A stretch of 64,000 nucleotides of DNA, from positions 186,001-250,000 of the forward strand of contig NZ_BAAAFG010000014.1 in assembly GCF_039523415.1 (NCBI RefSeq), written 5' to 3'. Shown here in pieces: positions 9,427 through 18,267 of the stretch. Origin of the DNA: Gangjinia marincola (GTDB lineage: Bacteria; Bacteroidota; Bacteroidia; Flavobacteriales; Flavobacteriaceae). The notes under the pieces are model-generated. The model searched no databases, had not been told where the DNA came from, and saw only the letters and a list, made by a program, of their open reading frames with translations. A program made the position numbers and the translations under genes. How positions within the stretch are numbered: position 1 is the stretch's first letter; the number at the start of each line of letters is the position of its first letter.

Positions 9427-10425
9427 ATGAGTACAAAATTGGGAATTAACGGCTTTGGTCGTATTGGTAGAATTGCATTTAGAATTGCAGCTCAAAAAGA
9501 TAATGTTGAGGTAGTAGCCATCAATGATTTACTAGATGTAGAGCATTTAGCCTATCTGTTAAAATATGATTCAGTTCACGGCAAGTTTCCGGGGACCGTT
9601 GAGGTAAAAGATGGTCATTTAGAAGTAAATGGCAAAACTGTACGCGTAACTTCAGAGCGCAATCCAGAAAATCTTAAATGGGATGACGCAGGTGTAGAAG
9701 TAGTCATGGATTGTACAGGGATATTTACAGATGTTGAAAATGCTTCGGCACACTTAAAAGCGGGAGCAAAGAAAGTAGTGATTTCGGCTCCTTCAAAGAC
9801 AGCTCCCATGTTTGTCATGGGAGTAAATCATAAAGACGTTAAGGCCAGTGATAATGTAGTTTCTAATGCATCTTGTACGACGAACTGTTTAGCTCCTATG
9901 GCTAAGGTGATTGAGGACCATTTTGGATTGGAAGAAGGCTTAATGACAACCGTTCATGCGACTACCTCTACTCAGTATACAGTAGATTCACCTTCACGTA
10001 AAAATTATCGCTTAGGGAGAAGTTCATTGATGAACATTATCCCTTCAACAACAGGAGCAGCTGTTGCGGTAACTAAAGTTATTCCTGTTTTAAAAGGAAA
10101 ACTTACCGGAATGGCATTTAGAGTTCCTACGGCAGATGTTTCTGTAGTAGACCTTACCGTGAGAACTAAGAAATCTGTAACTTATGATGAACTTAAAAAG
10201 GTGTTCAAAGAAGCCGCACAGGGAGAGTACAAAGGTGTAATAGATTATGTAGATGATGAGCTGGTATCTCAAGATTTTGTAAGTGATCCACATACATGTA
10301 ATTTTGATGCCAATGCAGGTATGGCGCTTAACGACAACTTTTTTAAGCTTATCGCGTGGTATGATAATGAGTATGGATACTCAGCTAAATTAGTAGATCT
10401 TTCTGCACACGTAGCTTCACTTTAA
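9427..10425 (+). CDS. gapA: Glyceraldehyde-3-phosphate dehydrogenase, type I
   Basis: A 332-residue NAD-dependent GAPDH of glycolysis. The Rossmann start LGINGFGRIGRIAFR, the active-site SNASCTTNCLAPM with catalytic Cys150, the His-containing TVHATTSTQYTVDSPS loop and the C-terminal WYDNEYGYSAKLVDL are all intact. Aspartate in the NDL segment after the second strand suggests NAD specificity. Second gene of the pfkA-gapA operon, closed by a terminator at 10451. Length and sequence are ordinary for the family. Confidence 0.98.
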   Translation: MSTKLGINGFGRIGRIAFRIAAQKDNVEVVAINDLLDVEHLAYLLKYDSVHGKFPGTVEVKDGHLEVNGKTVRVTSERNPENLKWDDAGVEVVMDCTGIFTDVENASAHLKAGAKKVVISAPSKTAPMFVMGVNHKDVKASDNVVSNASCTTNCLAPMAKVIEDHFGLEEGLMTTVHATTSTQYTVDSPSRKNYRLGRSSLMNIIPSTTGAAVAVTKVIPVLKGKLTGMAFRVPTADVSVVDLTVRTKKSVTYDELKKVFKEAAQGEYKGVIDYVDDELVSQDFVSDPHTCNFDANAGMALNDNFFKLIAWYDNEYGYSAKLVDLSAHVASL

Positions 10426-10450
10426 GTGATTGTAACTTAAAACATATAAT

Positions 10451-10487
10451 TCCTTCTTCAACCTTTGTTGAGGAAGGATTTTTTTTT
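10451..10487 (+). terminator. Rho-independent terminator of pfkA-gapA
   Basis: TCCTTCTTCAAC (10451-10462) pairs with GTTGAGGAAGGA (10467-10478) over 12 bp around a CTTT loop and is followed by nine T. Confidence 0.95.
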
Positions 10488-10571
10488 ATAAACCGCAAGC
10501 GTTACGCTATCTTAGCACATATAAAATCTAAGCGCGTAGCAACAAAAAATTAAACAAGAATAAGTTTAGGT

Positions 10572-11435
10572 ATGGTATTAATTGCAGATGGTGGATCAAC
10601 AAAGTGTGACTGGATATTAATGGATCGTGATGGGAAGCAACTTTTAAAAACACGTACAAAGGGATTGAATCCTGCCGTTTTTGAAGCCGAAATGTTAGAA
10701 AATCGGTTGGACGAAAATGCCGACCTAGAGAAAATAAAAGATTCAGTTGAATATGTTCATTTCTATGGTGCCGGCGCCGGCACCAAAACTCCGCGTAAAG
10801 TTTTACAAGAAATACTAGCCAATCATTTTATCAATGCCAAAGAGGTGATTGTAGAAGAAGATTTGTTGGCTGCTGTCCGTGCAGCAACCACAGAACCTGG
10901 GATCGTATGTATCTTAGGAACAGGATCTAATTCGTGTTATTATGATGGTGAAAGCGTACACATGGCTGTCGCATCCTTAGGATATACTTTAATGGATGAA
11001 GCCAGCGGTAATTACTTTGGTAAGCGATTGATCAGAGACTACTTCTATAAAAAAATGCCTGAAAAGCTAGCAGATGCGTTTGAAAAACGTTTCAATCTGG
11101 ACCCAGATGAGATTAAAACAAATTTGTACAAGCGTGATAATCCAAACACGTATTTAGCGTCGTTTGCAGAATTTATCTTTACCAACCCCATAAACAACTA
11201 TTTTTATAAGTTAATTGAAGAGGGAGTGCTGAATTTTTTAGAACATCGCGTATTGTGTTTTCCTGAAGCGCAGAAAGTACCCATTCATTTTATAGGGAGT
11301 ATAGCGCATTTTAGTAAAGAAATTATTCAGGATTGTATGCGACCATACAATTTACATCTGGGAAATATCGTTCGTAGACCCATTGATGGATTGATAGAGT
11401 ATTATCGAAAGGAAGTTATTCCTAATTTAAAGTAG
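10572..11435 (+). CDS. BadF/BadG-type ATPase-fold sugar kinase (GlcNAc kinase-like)
   Basis: A 287-residue ASKHA-fold protein. The N-terminal phosphate-1 loop LIADGGSTKCDWILMD, the central GAGAGT segment and the phosphate-2 motif CILGTGSNSCYYDG match the BadF/BadG/N-acetylglucosamine kinase family. The residues GYTLMDEASGNYFGKRLIRDYF are the usual family block. Substrate is uncertain: Bacteroidota homologues are usually named GlcNAc kinase. Lying between gapA and pgi, and near a glucose-releasing PUL with no other hexokinase seen, it could phosphorylate glucose or an amino sugar (inference). A near-consensus TAAGTTTA box lies 3 nt upstream of the ATG. Confidence 0.8.
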   Translation: MVLIADGGSTKCDWILMDRDGKQLLKTRTKGLNPAVFEAEMLENRLDENADLEKIKDSVEYVHFYGAGAGTKTPRKVLQEILANHFINAKEVIVEEDLLAAVRAATTEPGIVCILGTGSNSCYYDGESVHMAVASLGYTLMDEASGNYFGKRLIRDYFYKKMPEKLADAFEKRFNLDPDEIKTNLYKRDNPNTYLASFAEFIFTNPINNYFYKLIEEGVLNFLEHRVLCFPEAQKVPIHFIGSIAHFSKEIIQDCMRPYNLHLGNIVRRPIDGLIEYYRKEVIPNLK

Positions 11436-11485
11436 GTAAAAACTTACCTTTTCTCAAATTCAATAAACAATATAATACCCTGTTA

Positions 11486-11505
11486 CACTGAGCGGAGTCG
11501 AAGTG
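11486..11505. repeat. Dispersed intergenic repeat (CACTGAGCGGAGTCGAAGTG type)
   Basis: The 20-mer CACTGAGCGGAGTCGAAGTG sits in the 109-bp spacer between the kinase gene and pgi. I recall this sequence as one of the short dispersed repeats common in Bacteroidota intergenic regions. It has complementary ends (CACT...AGTG). A related element interrupts hisA at 23421. Confidence 0.6.
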
Positions 11506-11544
11506 ATTGGACAGACCTAATTTAATTAACGTTTTCACACAGAC

Positions 11545-13185
11545 ATGCCACTAAAAGCTATAAACCCAACCACCACAAACGCCTGGAAGAACCTACAGCA
11601 GCACTTTGATCAAGGAGGAAAAGATATCAATGCTAAAGAATTGATGCAATCTGATCCTGCCAGAGCGAAAGAAATGAAGATACGCTGGAAGGATTTTTAT
11701 GTAGATTATTCTAAAAACAGAGTAACCCATGAAACTTTAGAATTGTTAATTCAATTGGCGAATGAAGTTGAGTTAAGTGATGCAATTGAAAAGTATTTTT
11801 CCGGCGATTTAATCAATCAGACCGAAGGTAGAGCGGTTTTACATACCGCGTTGAGAAACAATGCTGAAGATATTTTTCATGGAGAAAAGAATATTTCAGC
11901 AGATATAAGAAAAACCTTAGCCAAGATAAAGGTTTTTTCTACTGCGGTGAATGACGGAAGCTGGAAGGGGCATACCGGTAAAGCCATTACACACGTAGTC
12001 AATATTGGAATAGGCGGTAGCGATCTGGGACCTCAAATGGTCGTAGATGCATTAAAATATTATAAGACAGATTTGGATGTGCGCTTTATCTCAAATGTTG
12101 ATGGAGATCATGTAATGGAAACCCTCAAAGATTTAGATCGAGAAACAACATTATTTACTATCGTTTCCAAAACATTTACGACACAAGAAACCTTATCTAA
12201 TGCGCAAACGGTACGCAGCTGGTTCTTAGAAGATGCTCCTACAGATGCTGTAGAAAAACATTTTGTAGCCGTTTCTACCAATCTGGAGGCAGTGAGTAAT
12301 TTCGGTATAGCTCAAGAAAACATTTTCCCGATGGAGAATTGGGTCGGCGGACGCTTTTCCCTTTGGAGTGCCGTTGGATTGTCCATTGCTTGTGCAGTTG
12401 GGTTCAAGCATTTCAACGCCTTGCTGGAAGGGGCACATGAAATGGATCAGCATTTTAAAGACCAACCTTTAGAAGGGAACATTCCGGTAGTCTTAGGATT
12501 GCTTACGATTTGGTATAATAATTTTTTTGGGGCCGAAAGTGAAGCCTTGATTCCGTATACTCAATATTTACAGAAGCTTGCGCCTTACCTACAACAAGGC
12601 ATCATGGAAAGTAATGGAAAAAGCGTTGATCGCAATGGCGATAAAGTGAAGTATCAAACCGGAACCATTATTTGGGGAGAACCCGGCACCAATGCGCAGC
12701 ATGCTTTTTTTCAATTAATTCACCAAGGAACCAAGTTGATACCAACAGACTTTATTGGGTTTAAAACCTCCCTTTATGGAAATAAGGACCATCACGACAA
12801 GCTTATGTCTAATTTCTTCGCCCAAACCGAAGCTTTGCTCCAAGGGAAAGAGGAAGCAGAAGTACATTCAGAACTCAAAGCACAAGACAAATCACCTGAG
12901 GAAATTGAACGCTTGCTCCCGTTTAAACTTTTTGAAGGTAACAAACCTACCACCACCATATTAATTGATCAACTTACCCCTAAGAGTCTGGGGAGTTTAA
13001 TCGCGATGTATGAACATAAACTTTTTGTACAAGGGGTGATTTGGAATATCTATAGCTACGACCAGTGGGGTGTTGAACTGGGCAAGCAGCTAGGCAAAGC
13101 TGTACTTAAGGACCTGGAGGCTGGAAAAGAGGTGATTCACCACGATGCCAGTACAAATACACTTATCAACAGGTACTTGGACTAG
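11545..13185 (+). CDS. pgi: Glucose-6-phosphate isomerase
   Basis: A 546-residue Pgi that interconverts glucose 6-phosphate and fructose 6-phosphate. Family signatures are NIGIGGSDLGPQMV, the SIS-domain SKTFTTQET, GGRFSLWSAVGLSIA (containing the first PROSITE-type motif), QGIMESNGKSV and the C-terminal KLFVQGVIWNIYSYDQWGVELGKQ. Length matches the long form found in Proteobacteria, Bacteroidota and eukaryotes. It lies with the kinase, pfkA and gapA genes as a small glycolytic cluster next to the glucan PUL. Confidence 0.98.
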   Translation: MPLKAINPTTTNAWKNLQQHFDQGGKDINAKELMQSDPARAKEMKIRWKDFYVDYSKNRVTHETLELLIQLANEVELSDAIEKYFSGDLINQTEGRAVLHTALRNNAEDIFHGEKNISADIRKTLAKIKVFSTAVNDGSWKGHTGKAITHVVNIGIGGSDLGPQMVVDALKYYKTDLDVRFISNVDGDHVMETLKDLDRETTLFTIVSKTFTTQETLSNAQTVRSWFLEDAPTDAVEKHFVAVSTNLEAVSNFGIAQENIFPMENWVGGRFSLWSAVGLSIACAVGFKHFNALLEGAHEMDQHFKDQPLEGNIPVVLGLLTIWYNNFFGAESEALIPYTQYLQKLAPYLQQGIMESNGKSVDRNGDKVKYQTGTIIWGEPGTNAQHAFFQLIHQGTKLIPTDFIGFKTSLYGNKDHHDKLMSNFFAQTEALLQGKEEAEVHSELKAQDKSPEEIERLLPFKLFEGNKPTTTILIDQLTPKSLGSLIAMYEHKLFVQGVIWNIYSYDQWGVELGKQLGKAVLKDLEAGKEVIHHDASTNTLINRYLD

Positions 13186-13209
13186 TTTAATCCTTGATAA
13201 CGCCTAGTA

Positions 13210-13962
13210 ATGCGACTTCTAGTTTTTATAGTACTCTTTTCAAGTTCAGTAGTATCTGCACAAGTGGTGAATATTGAATCCTTACGACGACCATCAGATT
13301 CTACAAACTGGATAGGATCTGCCAGTCTGGATATTTCATTGATTAAAAACACTTCAGACATCATAAGAATAGCGCATAAAGCCCATGTTCAGTATAATGA
13401 TACGATCAACTTTTGGCTATTTGTAAATGATTTGAACTTTCAAAAAGTAGAAGAAAATTCATTGGTTAATCGTGGCACACAACACCTACGCTACAATAGG
13501 CGAATCGCGTCTATTCTAAAATGGGAAGCTTTTGCACAGGCACAATATGATGCCATCTCTGAGATTGATTTTAGGGGTCTCCTAGGAACGGGACCTCGAT
13601 TTAAATTGAGTACTACTAACGACTATAAATTCTATCTGGGGACTCTGGCTATGTACGAATATGAAGAAGCATCAGCGTCTGTGGGTAACATTATTGAACG
13701 AGACTGGCGCTTGAGTGCTTATCTTTCGTTTAGCCTATATCCCACCCAAACCATAAGTATCATTAGCACCAGTTATTATCAGCCTAGGTTAGACAACTTT
13801 TCAGATTATAGACTCTCCAGTAATACTTCGCTATTATTTCAAATATTGAAAAACCTTGCCTTTAAAGTCAATTTTAATTTCTTCTACGATGAGTTTCCGG
13901 TGAGTGAGAATGTTCCAAACACTCAGTACGAATTGACTAATGGGATTTTATATACATTTTGA
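13210..13962 (+). CDS. DUF481-like outer-membrane beta-barrel protein
   Basis: A 250-residue protein with a Sec signal (LLVFIVLFSSSVVSAQ) followed by alternating hydrophobic/aromatic beta strands (for example LGTLAMYEYEEASA, RLSAYLSFSLYP, LAFKVNFNFFYDEFP) and a C-terminal aromatic residue, as expected of an outer-membrane barrel. The pattern, with GTGPRFKL and a short final strand ending YTF, resembles the DUF481 family. Substrate unknown. It starts 24 nt after pgi and is probably cotranscribed. The functional link to glucose metabolism is not established. Confidence 0.7.
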   Translation: MRLLVFIVLFSSSVVSAQVVNIESLRRPSDSTNWIGSASLDISLIKNTSDIIRIAHKAHVQYNDTINFWLFVNDLNFQKVEENSLVNRGTQHLRYNRRIASILKWEAFAQAQYDAISEIDFRGLLGTGPRFKLSTTNDYKFYLGTLAMYEYEEASASVGNIIERDWRLSAYLSFSLYPTQTISIISTSYYQPRLDNFSDYRLSSNTSLLFQILKNLAFKVNFNFFYDEFPVSENVPNTQYELTNGILYTF

Positions 13963-14138
13963 TGATTATCTGGTGTTGAAAATTTATTTTAACACGAGTC
14001 AGCTAATACGTCAGAGCTATTTTCAGAGGAATATAGTATAACACCAACATCATCAATATGTCAATTTAAAATTACATACTATAAATAGTTTAGTTTTTTC
14101 ATATTGTTTATTTTTAACAAAATTTAAATTAAGTTATC

Positions 14139-15602
14139 TTGAAGAAACTATTTTTCTATTTGTCATTATCTACTATTGCGGCTTCTGCCCAATGGAATCA
14201 AGTTGGACAAACGATTGAGGGCGATGCTCTGGATGATAACTTGGGATTATCAGTGAGCATATCCGGTAATGGAACAGTCATAGCAATGGGTGCTCCTGAA
14301 AACGATAATTTGGGCAATGATATAGGTCAAGTCAAAATTTATTCTTTTCAAAATGACTCTTGGGTACAAATGGGTAGTAGTATATATGGTGAAAATTCTG
14401 GAGATAAAGCCGGTGAGTCTATAAGCATGAATGATGATGGCACACGTATAGCCATTGGCGCTAGATTTAATGATGATGGTGGTTCATCTTCTGGACATGT
14501 AAGAGTTTATGAATTTAATGGAGTCGATTGGATTCAGTTAGGTGACGACATTGACGGTGATATCCAGGCAGATGCATTTGGGCGTCGAGTTGCCTTAACA
14601 CCTGATGGTAATAGATTGGCCGTCGGAATACCGTTTAGAGATGATAACGGTAACGGGTCTGGACAAATAAGAGTATACGATTTTAATGGCACAAACTGGA
14701 TACAAATCGGTAATGTGATGAATGGTTCTAACGCCAGTGATAAATTAGGCTGGTCTTTAAGTATATCCAATGATGGTAATACACTCGCATCTGGCGGTTT
14801 TTCAAATAATGAGAATGGTTACGCACGTATCTACAAGTATAATGGAACAAATTGGTTACAGAAAGGTGATGATATTACTTACACTAATAACATTGATTCA
14901 TTTGGAGAAAATGTCGCACTTAGTTCAAGTGGAGATTTATTAGCCGTATCAGCAAGGCGGAATGATGATGCAGGAACTGATACTGGTAAGGTAAAGGTTT
15001 ATAAATATAATAATGACATTTGGGAAGAATTAGGTCAGGATATTAATGGACAAACTCAATTTGAATATCTGGGACAACATGTCGAATTTAATGATGATGA
15101 AAACTTGCTGGCAATATCTTCTTGGGGATCTGTTCAAGGTGAAGGGAAGATTTACTTTTATGAAATCGAAGACAATTCCATAGTGAATACCAATGCCCAC
15201 ATCATGGGTCAATTTTCTGGAGATTTTTTTGGATGGTCGTTTGGATTAAACCAGTTAGGTAATCAAGTGGTGGTTGGAAGACCGGGGGCTGAGCCAGATG
15301 CTGGAAACGTTACAGTATTTAAGAATGATACCTTTTTAGAGTTAAGTGATCTTTCATTTCAAAATTATCCAATTGAATATTTTCCAAATCCAACTGGATC
15401 AATATTACATATAAAGTCAAAAAAAAGTATTTTACAGTTATCAATTTATGATTACAATGGTAAACTGATTGCCGAGTTACTACCAAATGATAGTATAGTA
15501 GATTACCAATTAAATGTAGAAAAATTTCCTAACGGCGTTTACTTTATGCAAATAGAAGTAGAGGATAATCTTCAAAATTTAAAGTTTATAAAAGGGGATT
15601 AG
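14139..15602 (+). CDS. T9SS-exported protein with FG-GAP/propeller-like repeats
   Basis: A 487-residue secreted protein starting at a TTG codon (14139), selected because it opens the signal peptide KKLFFYLSLSTIAASAQ and no ATG lies nearby. Residues about 20-390 consist of seven to eight repeats of about 50 residues of the form W-x-Q-x-G-x-x-I-x-G, D-x-x-G-x-x-x-x-x-S-x-D-G and V-Y-x-x-N, a beta-propeller-like pattern frequent in Bacteroidota surface proteins. Residues about 415-487 are a T9SS type A tail (FPNPTGSILHI, LSIYDYNGKLI, FPNGVYFMQI, ending FIKGD). Function unknown; adhesin-like or matrix binding would be a guess. Confidence 0.8.
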   Translation: MKKLFFYLSLSTIAASAQWNQVGQTIEGDALDDNLGLSVSISGNGTVIAMGAPENDNLGNDIGQVKIYSFQNDSWVQMGSSIYGENSGDKAGESISMNDDGTRIAIGARFNDDGGSSSGHVRVYEFNGVDWIQLGDDIDGDIQADAFGRRVALTPDGNRLAVGIPFRDDNGNGSGQIRVYDFNGTNWIQIGNVMNGSNASDKLGWSLSISNDGNTLASGGFSNNENGYARIYKYNGTNWLQKGDDITYTNNIDSFGENVALSSSGDLLAVSARRNDDAGTDTGKVKVYKYNNDIWEELGQDINGQTQFEYLGQHVEFNDDENLLAISSWGSVQGEGKIYFYEIEDNSIVNTNAHIMGQFSGDFFGWSFGLNQLGNQVVVGRPGAEPDAGNVTVFKNDTFLELSDLSFQNYPIEYFPNPTGSILHIKSKKSILQLSIYDYNGKLIAELLPNDSIVDYQLNVEKFPNGVYFMQIEVEDNLQNLKFIKGD

Positions 15603-15622
15603 GATTATTAATAAAGTATTGT

Positions 15623-17161
15623 ATGCTCACAAAAGTATATGGCAGCGCCGTCTTTGGGGTAGAGGCTACCACCATCACCGTAGAGGTAAATGTAGATAAG
15701 GGAATAGGCTATCACCTGGTGGGTTTACCAGATAATGCCATCAAAGAAAGTAACTACCGTATTGCCGCGGCTCTTCAAAATAATGGATATAAAATCCCCG
15801 GGAAAAAGATTACCATCAATATGGCTCCGGCTGATCTTCGTAAAGAAGGCTCAGCCTATGATCTCACGTTAGCGATTGGAATCCTGGCAGCTTCTTCTCA
15901 AATTAGAGCCGAAGGCATAGAAGAATATCTTATCATGGGTGAGGTTTCGTTAGATGGCGGGCTTCAACCCATCAAAGGAGCATTACCTATCGCCATCAAG
16001 GCGAGAGAAGAAGGCTTTAAAGGATTTATTCTCCCTAAACAAAATGCCGAAGAAGCGGCTATCGTAGATGGGCTCCATGTCTACGGTATTGAAAATATTA
16101 GTGAGGTTATCGACTTTTTTGATAAAGGAAAAGAATTAGAACAAACCATTATAGATACCAGAGCGGCATTTTTCCAGAGTTTGGAACACCCGGAATTTGA
16201 TTTTGCAGATGTTAAAGGTCAAGAAAGCATCAAACGCTGTATGGAAATTGCTGCAGCCGGTGGACATAACATTATCCTCATTGGTCCACCCGGTGCAGGA
16301 AAGACGATGCTAGCCAAACGTTTGCCCAGTATTTTACCACCCATGACCTTGCATGAAGCGTTGGAGACGACTAAGATTCACAGTGTAGCAGGAAGAATCA
16401 AAGCCCACGGCGGACTCATGGCGCAACGCCCGTTTCGTAGTCCGCATCATACCATTAGCGATGTAGCCTTGGTAGGTGGCGGAGCATATCCCCAGCCGGG
16501 GGAAATCTCGTTGTCCCACAATGGGGTGTTATTTCTAGATGAGTTACCTGAGTTTAAACGCGGAGTTTTAGAAGTAATGCGTCAGCCGCTGGAAGATCGT
16601 GAAGTAACCATCTCCAGAGCTAGATTTACAGTGACCTATCCATCTAGTTTTATGTTGGTCGCCAGTATGAATCCAAGCCCGGGTGGTTATTTTAATGATC
16701 CTGATGCGCCCGTAACCAGCAGTCCCGCAGAAATGCAGCGCTACTTAAGCAAAATCAGCGGACCCTTATTAGATCGAATTGATATTCATATTGAAGTAAC
16801 GCCGGTTCCTTTTGAAAAATTAAGTGAAGATCGCAAAGGTGAAAGCAGTGTAACCATTAGAGAACGCGTTACAAAAGCCAGAGAAATCCAAACTGAACGT
16901 TTTATACAATTTCAAAACATTCACTACAATGCGCAAATGGGTACCAAACAGATCAGGACCTATTGTAAGCTTGACAGTGCTTCATTGGATTTACTAAAAA
17001 ATGCCATGGAGCGTTTAAATCTTTCAGCCAGGGCGTATGATCGCATTTTAAAAGTCGCCCGTACGATTGCTGACTTAGAAGCTTCAGAAAAAGTCACCGG
17101 TACACACATTAGTGAAGCCATTCAGTATAGAAGCTTAGATCGTGAAGGTTGGTTGGGCTGA
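15623..17161 (+). CDS. YifB/ComM-family Mg-chelatase-like AAA+ ATPase
   Basis: A 512-residue protein with the family architecture: an N-terminal ribosomal-S5/Lon-like domain (VYGSAVFGVEATTITVEVNVDKG), a AAA+ core with Walker A GPPGAGKT at 221-228 and Walker B GVLFLDELPEF, followed by the Mg_chelatase_C domain. The ComM branch forms hexameric helicases that help branch migration during natural transformation in Proteobacteria. In Bacteroidota the role is not well defined. Starts 20 nt after the T9SS gene; its stop is followed directly by the his leader promoter. Confidence 0.92.
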   Translation: MLTKVYGSAVFGVEATTITVEVNVDKGIGYHLVGLPDNAIKESNYRIAAALQNNGYKIPGKKITINMAPADLRKEGSAYDLTLAIGILAASSQIRAEGIEEYLIMGEVSLDGGLQPIKGALPIAIKAREEGFKGFILPKQNAEEAAIVDGLHVYGIENISEVIDFFDKGKELEQTIIDTRAAFFQSLEHPEFDFADVKGQESIKRCMEIAAAGGHNIILIGPPGAGKTMLAKRLPSILPPMTLHEALETTKIHSVAGRIKAHGGLMAQRPFRSPHHTISDVALVGGGAYPQPGEISLSHNGVLFLDELPEFKRGVLEVMRQPLEDREVTISRARFTVTYPSSFMLVASMNPSPGGYFNDPDAPVTSSPAEMQRYLSKISGPLLDRIDIHIEVTPVPFEKLSEDRKGESSVTIRERVTKAREIQTERFIQFQNIHYNAQMGTKQIRTYCKLDSASLDLLKNAMERLNLSARAYDRILKVARTIADLEASEKVTGTHISEAIQYRSLDREGWLG

Positions 17162-17191
17162 AGAATTCTTTCTAAAAATTTTCCCAAAGCG

Positions 17192-17223
17192 TTTGCACAA
17201 GTAAACAAGATGAAGTTAATTTG
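17192..17223 (+). promoter_or_regulatory. Promoter of the his operon
   Basis: TTTG at 17192-17195 and TTAATTTG at 17216-17223 (7 of 8 to TAnnTTTG) are separated by 20 nt, the normal Bacteroidota spacing. Predicted start about 17228, 6 nt before the leader peptide ATG. Confidence 0.65.
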
Positions 17224-17233
17224 CACCAGCATT

Positions 17234-17290
17234 ATGAAACAAAATCATCTACATCATCATCATTCTAATTCGGCGTTAGCGCGAGGATGA
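17234..17290 (+). CDS. hisL: his operon leader peptide (attenuator)
   Basis: An 18-residue open frame, MKQNHLHHHHSNSALARG, with five His codons (four consecutive CAT) lies between the his promoter and an intrinsic terminator, 109 nt before hisG. This is the classical layout of histidine attenuation: ribosomes stall at the CAT run when charged tRNA-His is scarce. The CAT-run region (ATCTAC 17247-17252 and ATCATC about 17256-17261) is complementary to the end of the leader (GATGAT 17286-17291 and GTAGAT 17298-17303), giving the expected 1:2 hairpin. I could not identify the antiterminator pairing. Confidence 0.88.
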   Translation: MKQNHLHHHHSNSALARG

Positions 17291-17320
17291 TCTTGTGGTA
17301 GATAGTTACTATAACTAAGC

Positions 17321-17351
17321 AAACCCGTTTGAGCATCTCAAGCGGGTTTTT
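17321..17351 (+). terminator. Attenuator terminator upstream of hisG
   Basis: AAACCCGTTTGAG (17321-17333) pairs with CTCAAGCGGGTTT (17337-17349) around a 3-nt CAT loop, followed by T. It sits between the His-rich leader and hisG, so it is the termination arm of the attenuator, not the end of yifB transcription alone. Confidence 0.9.
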
Positions 17352-17354
17352 GTA

Positions 17355-17372
17355 TTTCCGCGAAAGCGGAAA
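17355..17372. repeat. Small REP-like stem-loop
   Basis: TTTCCGC-GAAA-GCGGAAA forms a perfect 7-bp stem with a GAAA tetraloop immediately after the attenuator terminator. Related CCGC/CTTCG/CGGG hairpins recur at 18268 and 18411. Confidence 0.6.
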
Positions 17373-17398
17373 CCTTAACATCGTGAGTAAGAAACAAC

Positions 17399-18256
17399 AT
17401 GAACAAAATTAAAATAGCAGTACAAAAATCAGGTCGGCTTAATGATGACTCACTCCGACTTTTAAAGGATTGTGGGATATCAATCGATAACGGGAAAGAT
17501 CAGCTTAAGGCCAGCTCAACTAATTTTCCGCTTGAAGTTTTTTACTTAAGAAATGGTGACATTCCGCAGTATTTAAGAGACGGGGTCGTTGATATCGCTA
17601 TACTTGGAGAAAATACCCTGATTGAAAAAGGAGATGAGTTAGAAATTGTGGAGCGCCTGGGTTTTTCTAAATGCAGATTATCGCTAGCAATCCCCAAAAA
17701 CGTGAAATACGGAAATGTACAGGATTTTGAGGAAAAGCGTATCGCTACGTCTTATCCAAATACCGTAAAGAAGTTTTTAGCCGAAAAAGGCATCAAAGCG
17801 GACTTGCATATTATCAATGGATCGGTAGAAATTGCCCCAAATATTGGTTTAGCAGATGGTATTTGCGATTTAGTTTCTAGCGGAAGCACTTTATTTAAAA
17901 ACAACCTCAAAGAGGTTGAGGTCATTTTAAAGTCGGAAGCGGTATTAACGGTATCGCCAAAAATTTCAGGTGAAAACCGAAGCATTTTAGAAAAGCTCCA
18001 ATTTAGAATTGAATCGGTGCTAAAAGGGCGACGAAATCGCTACGTATTGCTGAATGCTCCTAATGACCAATTAGAGAAAATTATTGAGATTTTACCGGGC
18101 ATGAAAAGCCCTACGGTGATGCCATTAGCAGATAAGAATTGGAGCTCTATACATTCTGTAGTGAATAAGGATGAGTTTTGGGATGTCATTGATGAACTCA
18201 AAAGTGCAGGAGCAGAAGGTATTTTAGTCTGTCCCATTGAAAAAATGGTGGTTTAA
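17399..18256 (+). CDS. hisG: ATP phosphoribosyltransferase, long form
   Basis: A 285-residue HisG catalysing the first step of histidine synthesis (ATP plus PRPP). N-terminal KIAVQKSGRLNDDSLRLLKDCG and the PRPP-loop segment GLADGICDLVSSGSTLFKNNLKEV are typical. The length and the C-terminal ACT-like domain (about 210-285, ending LVCPIEKMVV) identify the long, HisZ-independent form, which is feedback inhibited by histidine. First structural gene of the operon, behind the attenuator; so flux is controlled at both transcription and enzyme level. Confidence 0.97.
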   Translation: MNKIKIAVQKSGRLNDDSLRLLKDCGISIDNGKDQLKASSTNFPLEVFYLRNGDIPQYLRDGVVDIAILGENTLIEKGDELEIVERLGFSKCRLSLAIPKNVKYGNVQDFEEKRIATSYPNTVKKFLAEKGIKADLHIINGSVEIAPNIGLADGICDLVSSGSTLFKNNLKEVEVILKSEAVLTVSPKISGENRSILEKLQFRIESVLKGRRNRYVLLNAPNDQLEKIIEILPGMKSPTVMPLADKNWSSIHSVVNKDEFWDVIDELKSAGAEGILVCPIEKMVV

Positions 18257-18267
18257 TTAAAAAGTTT

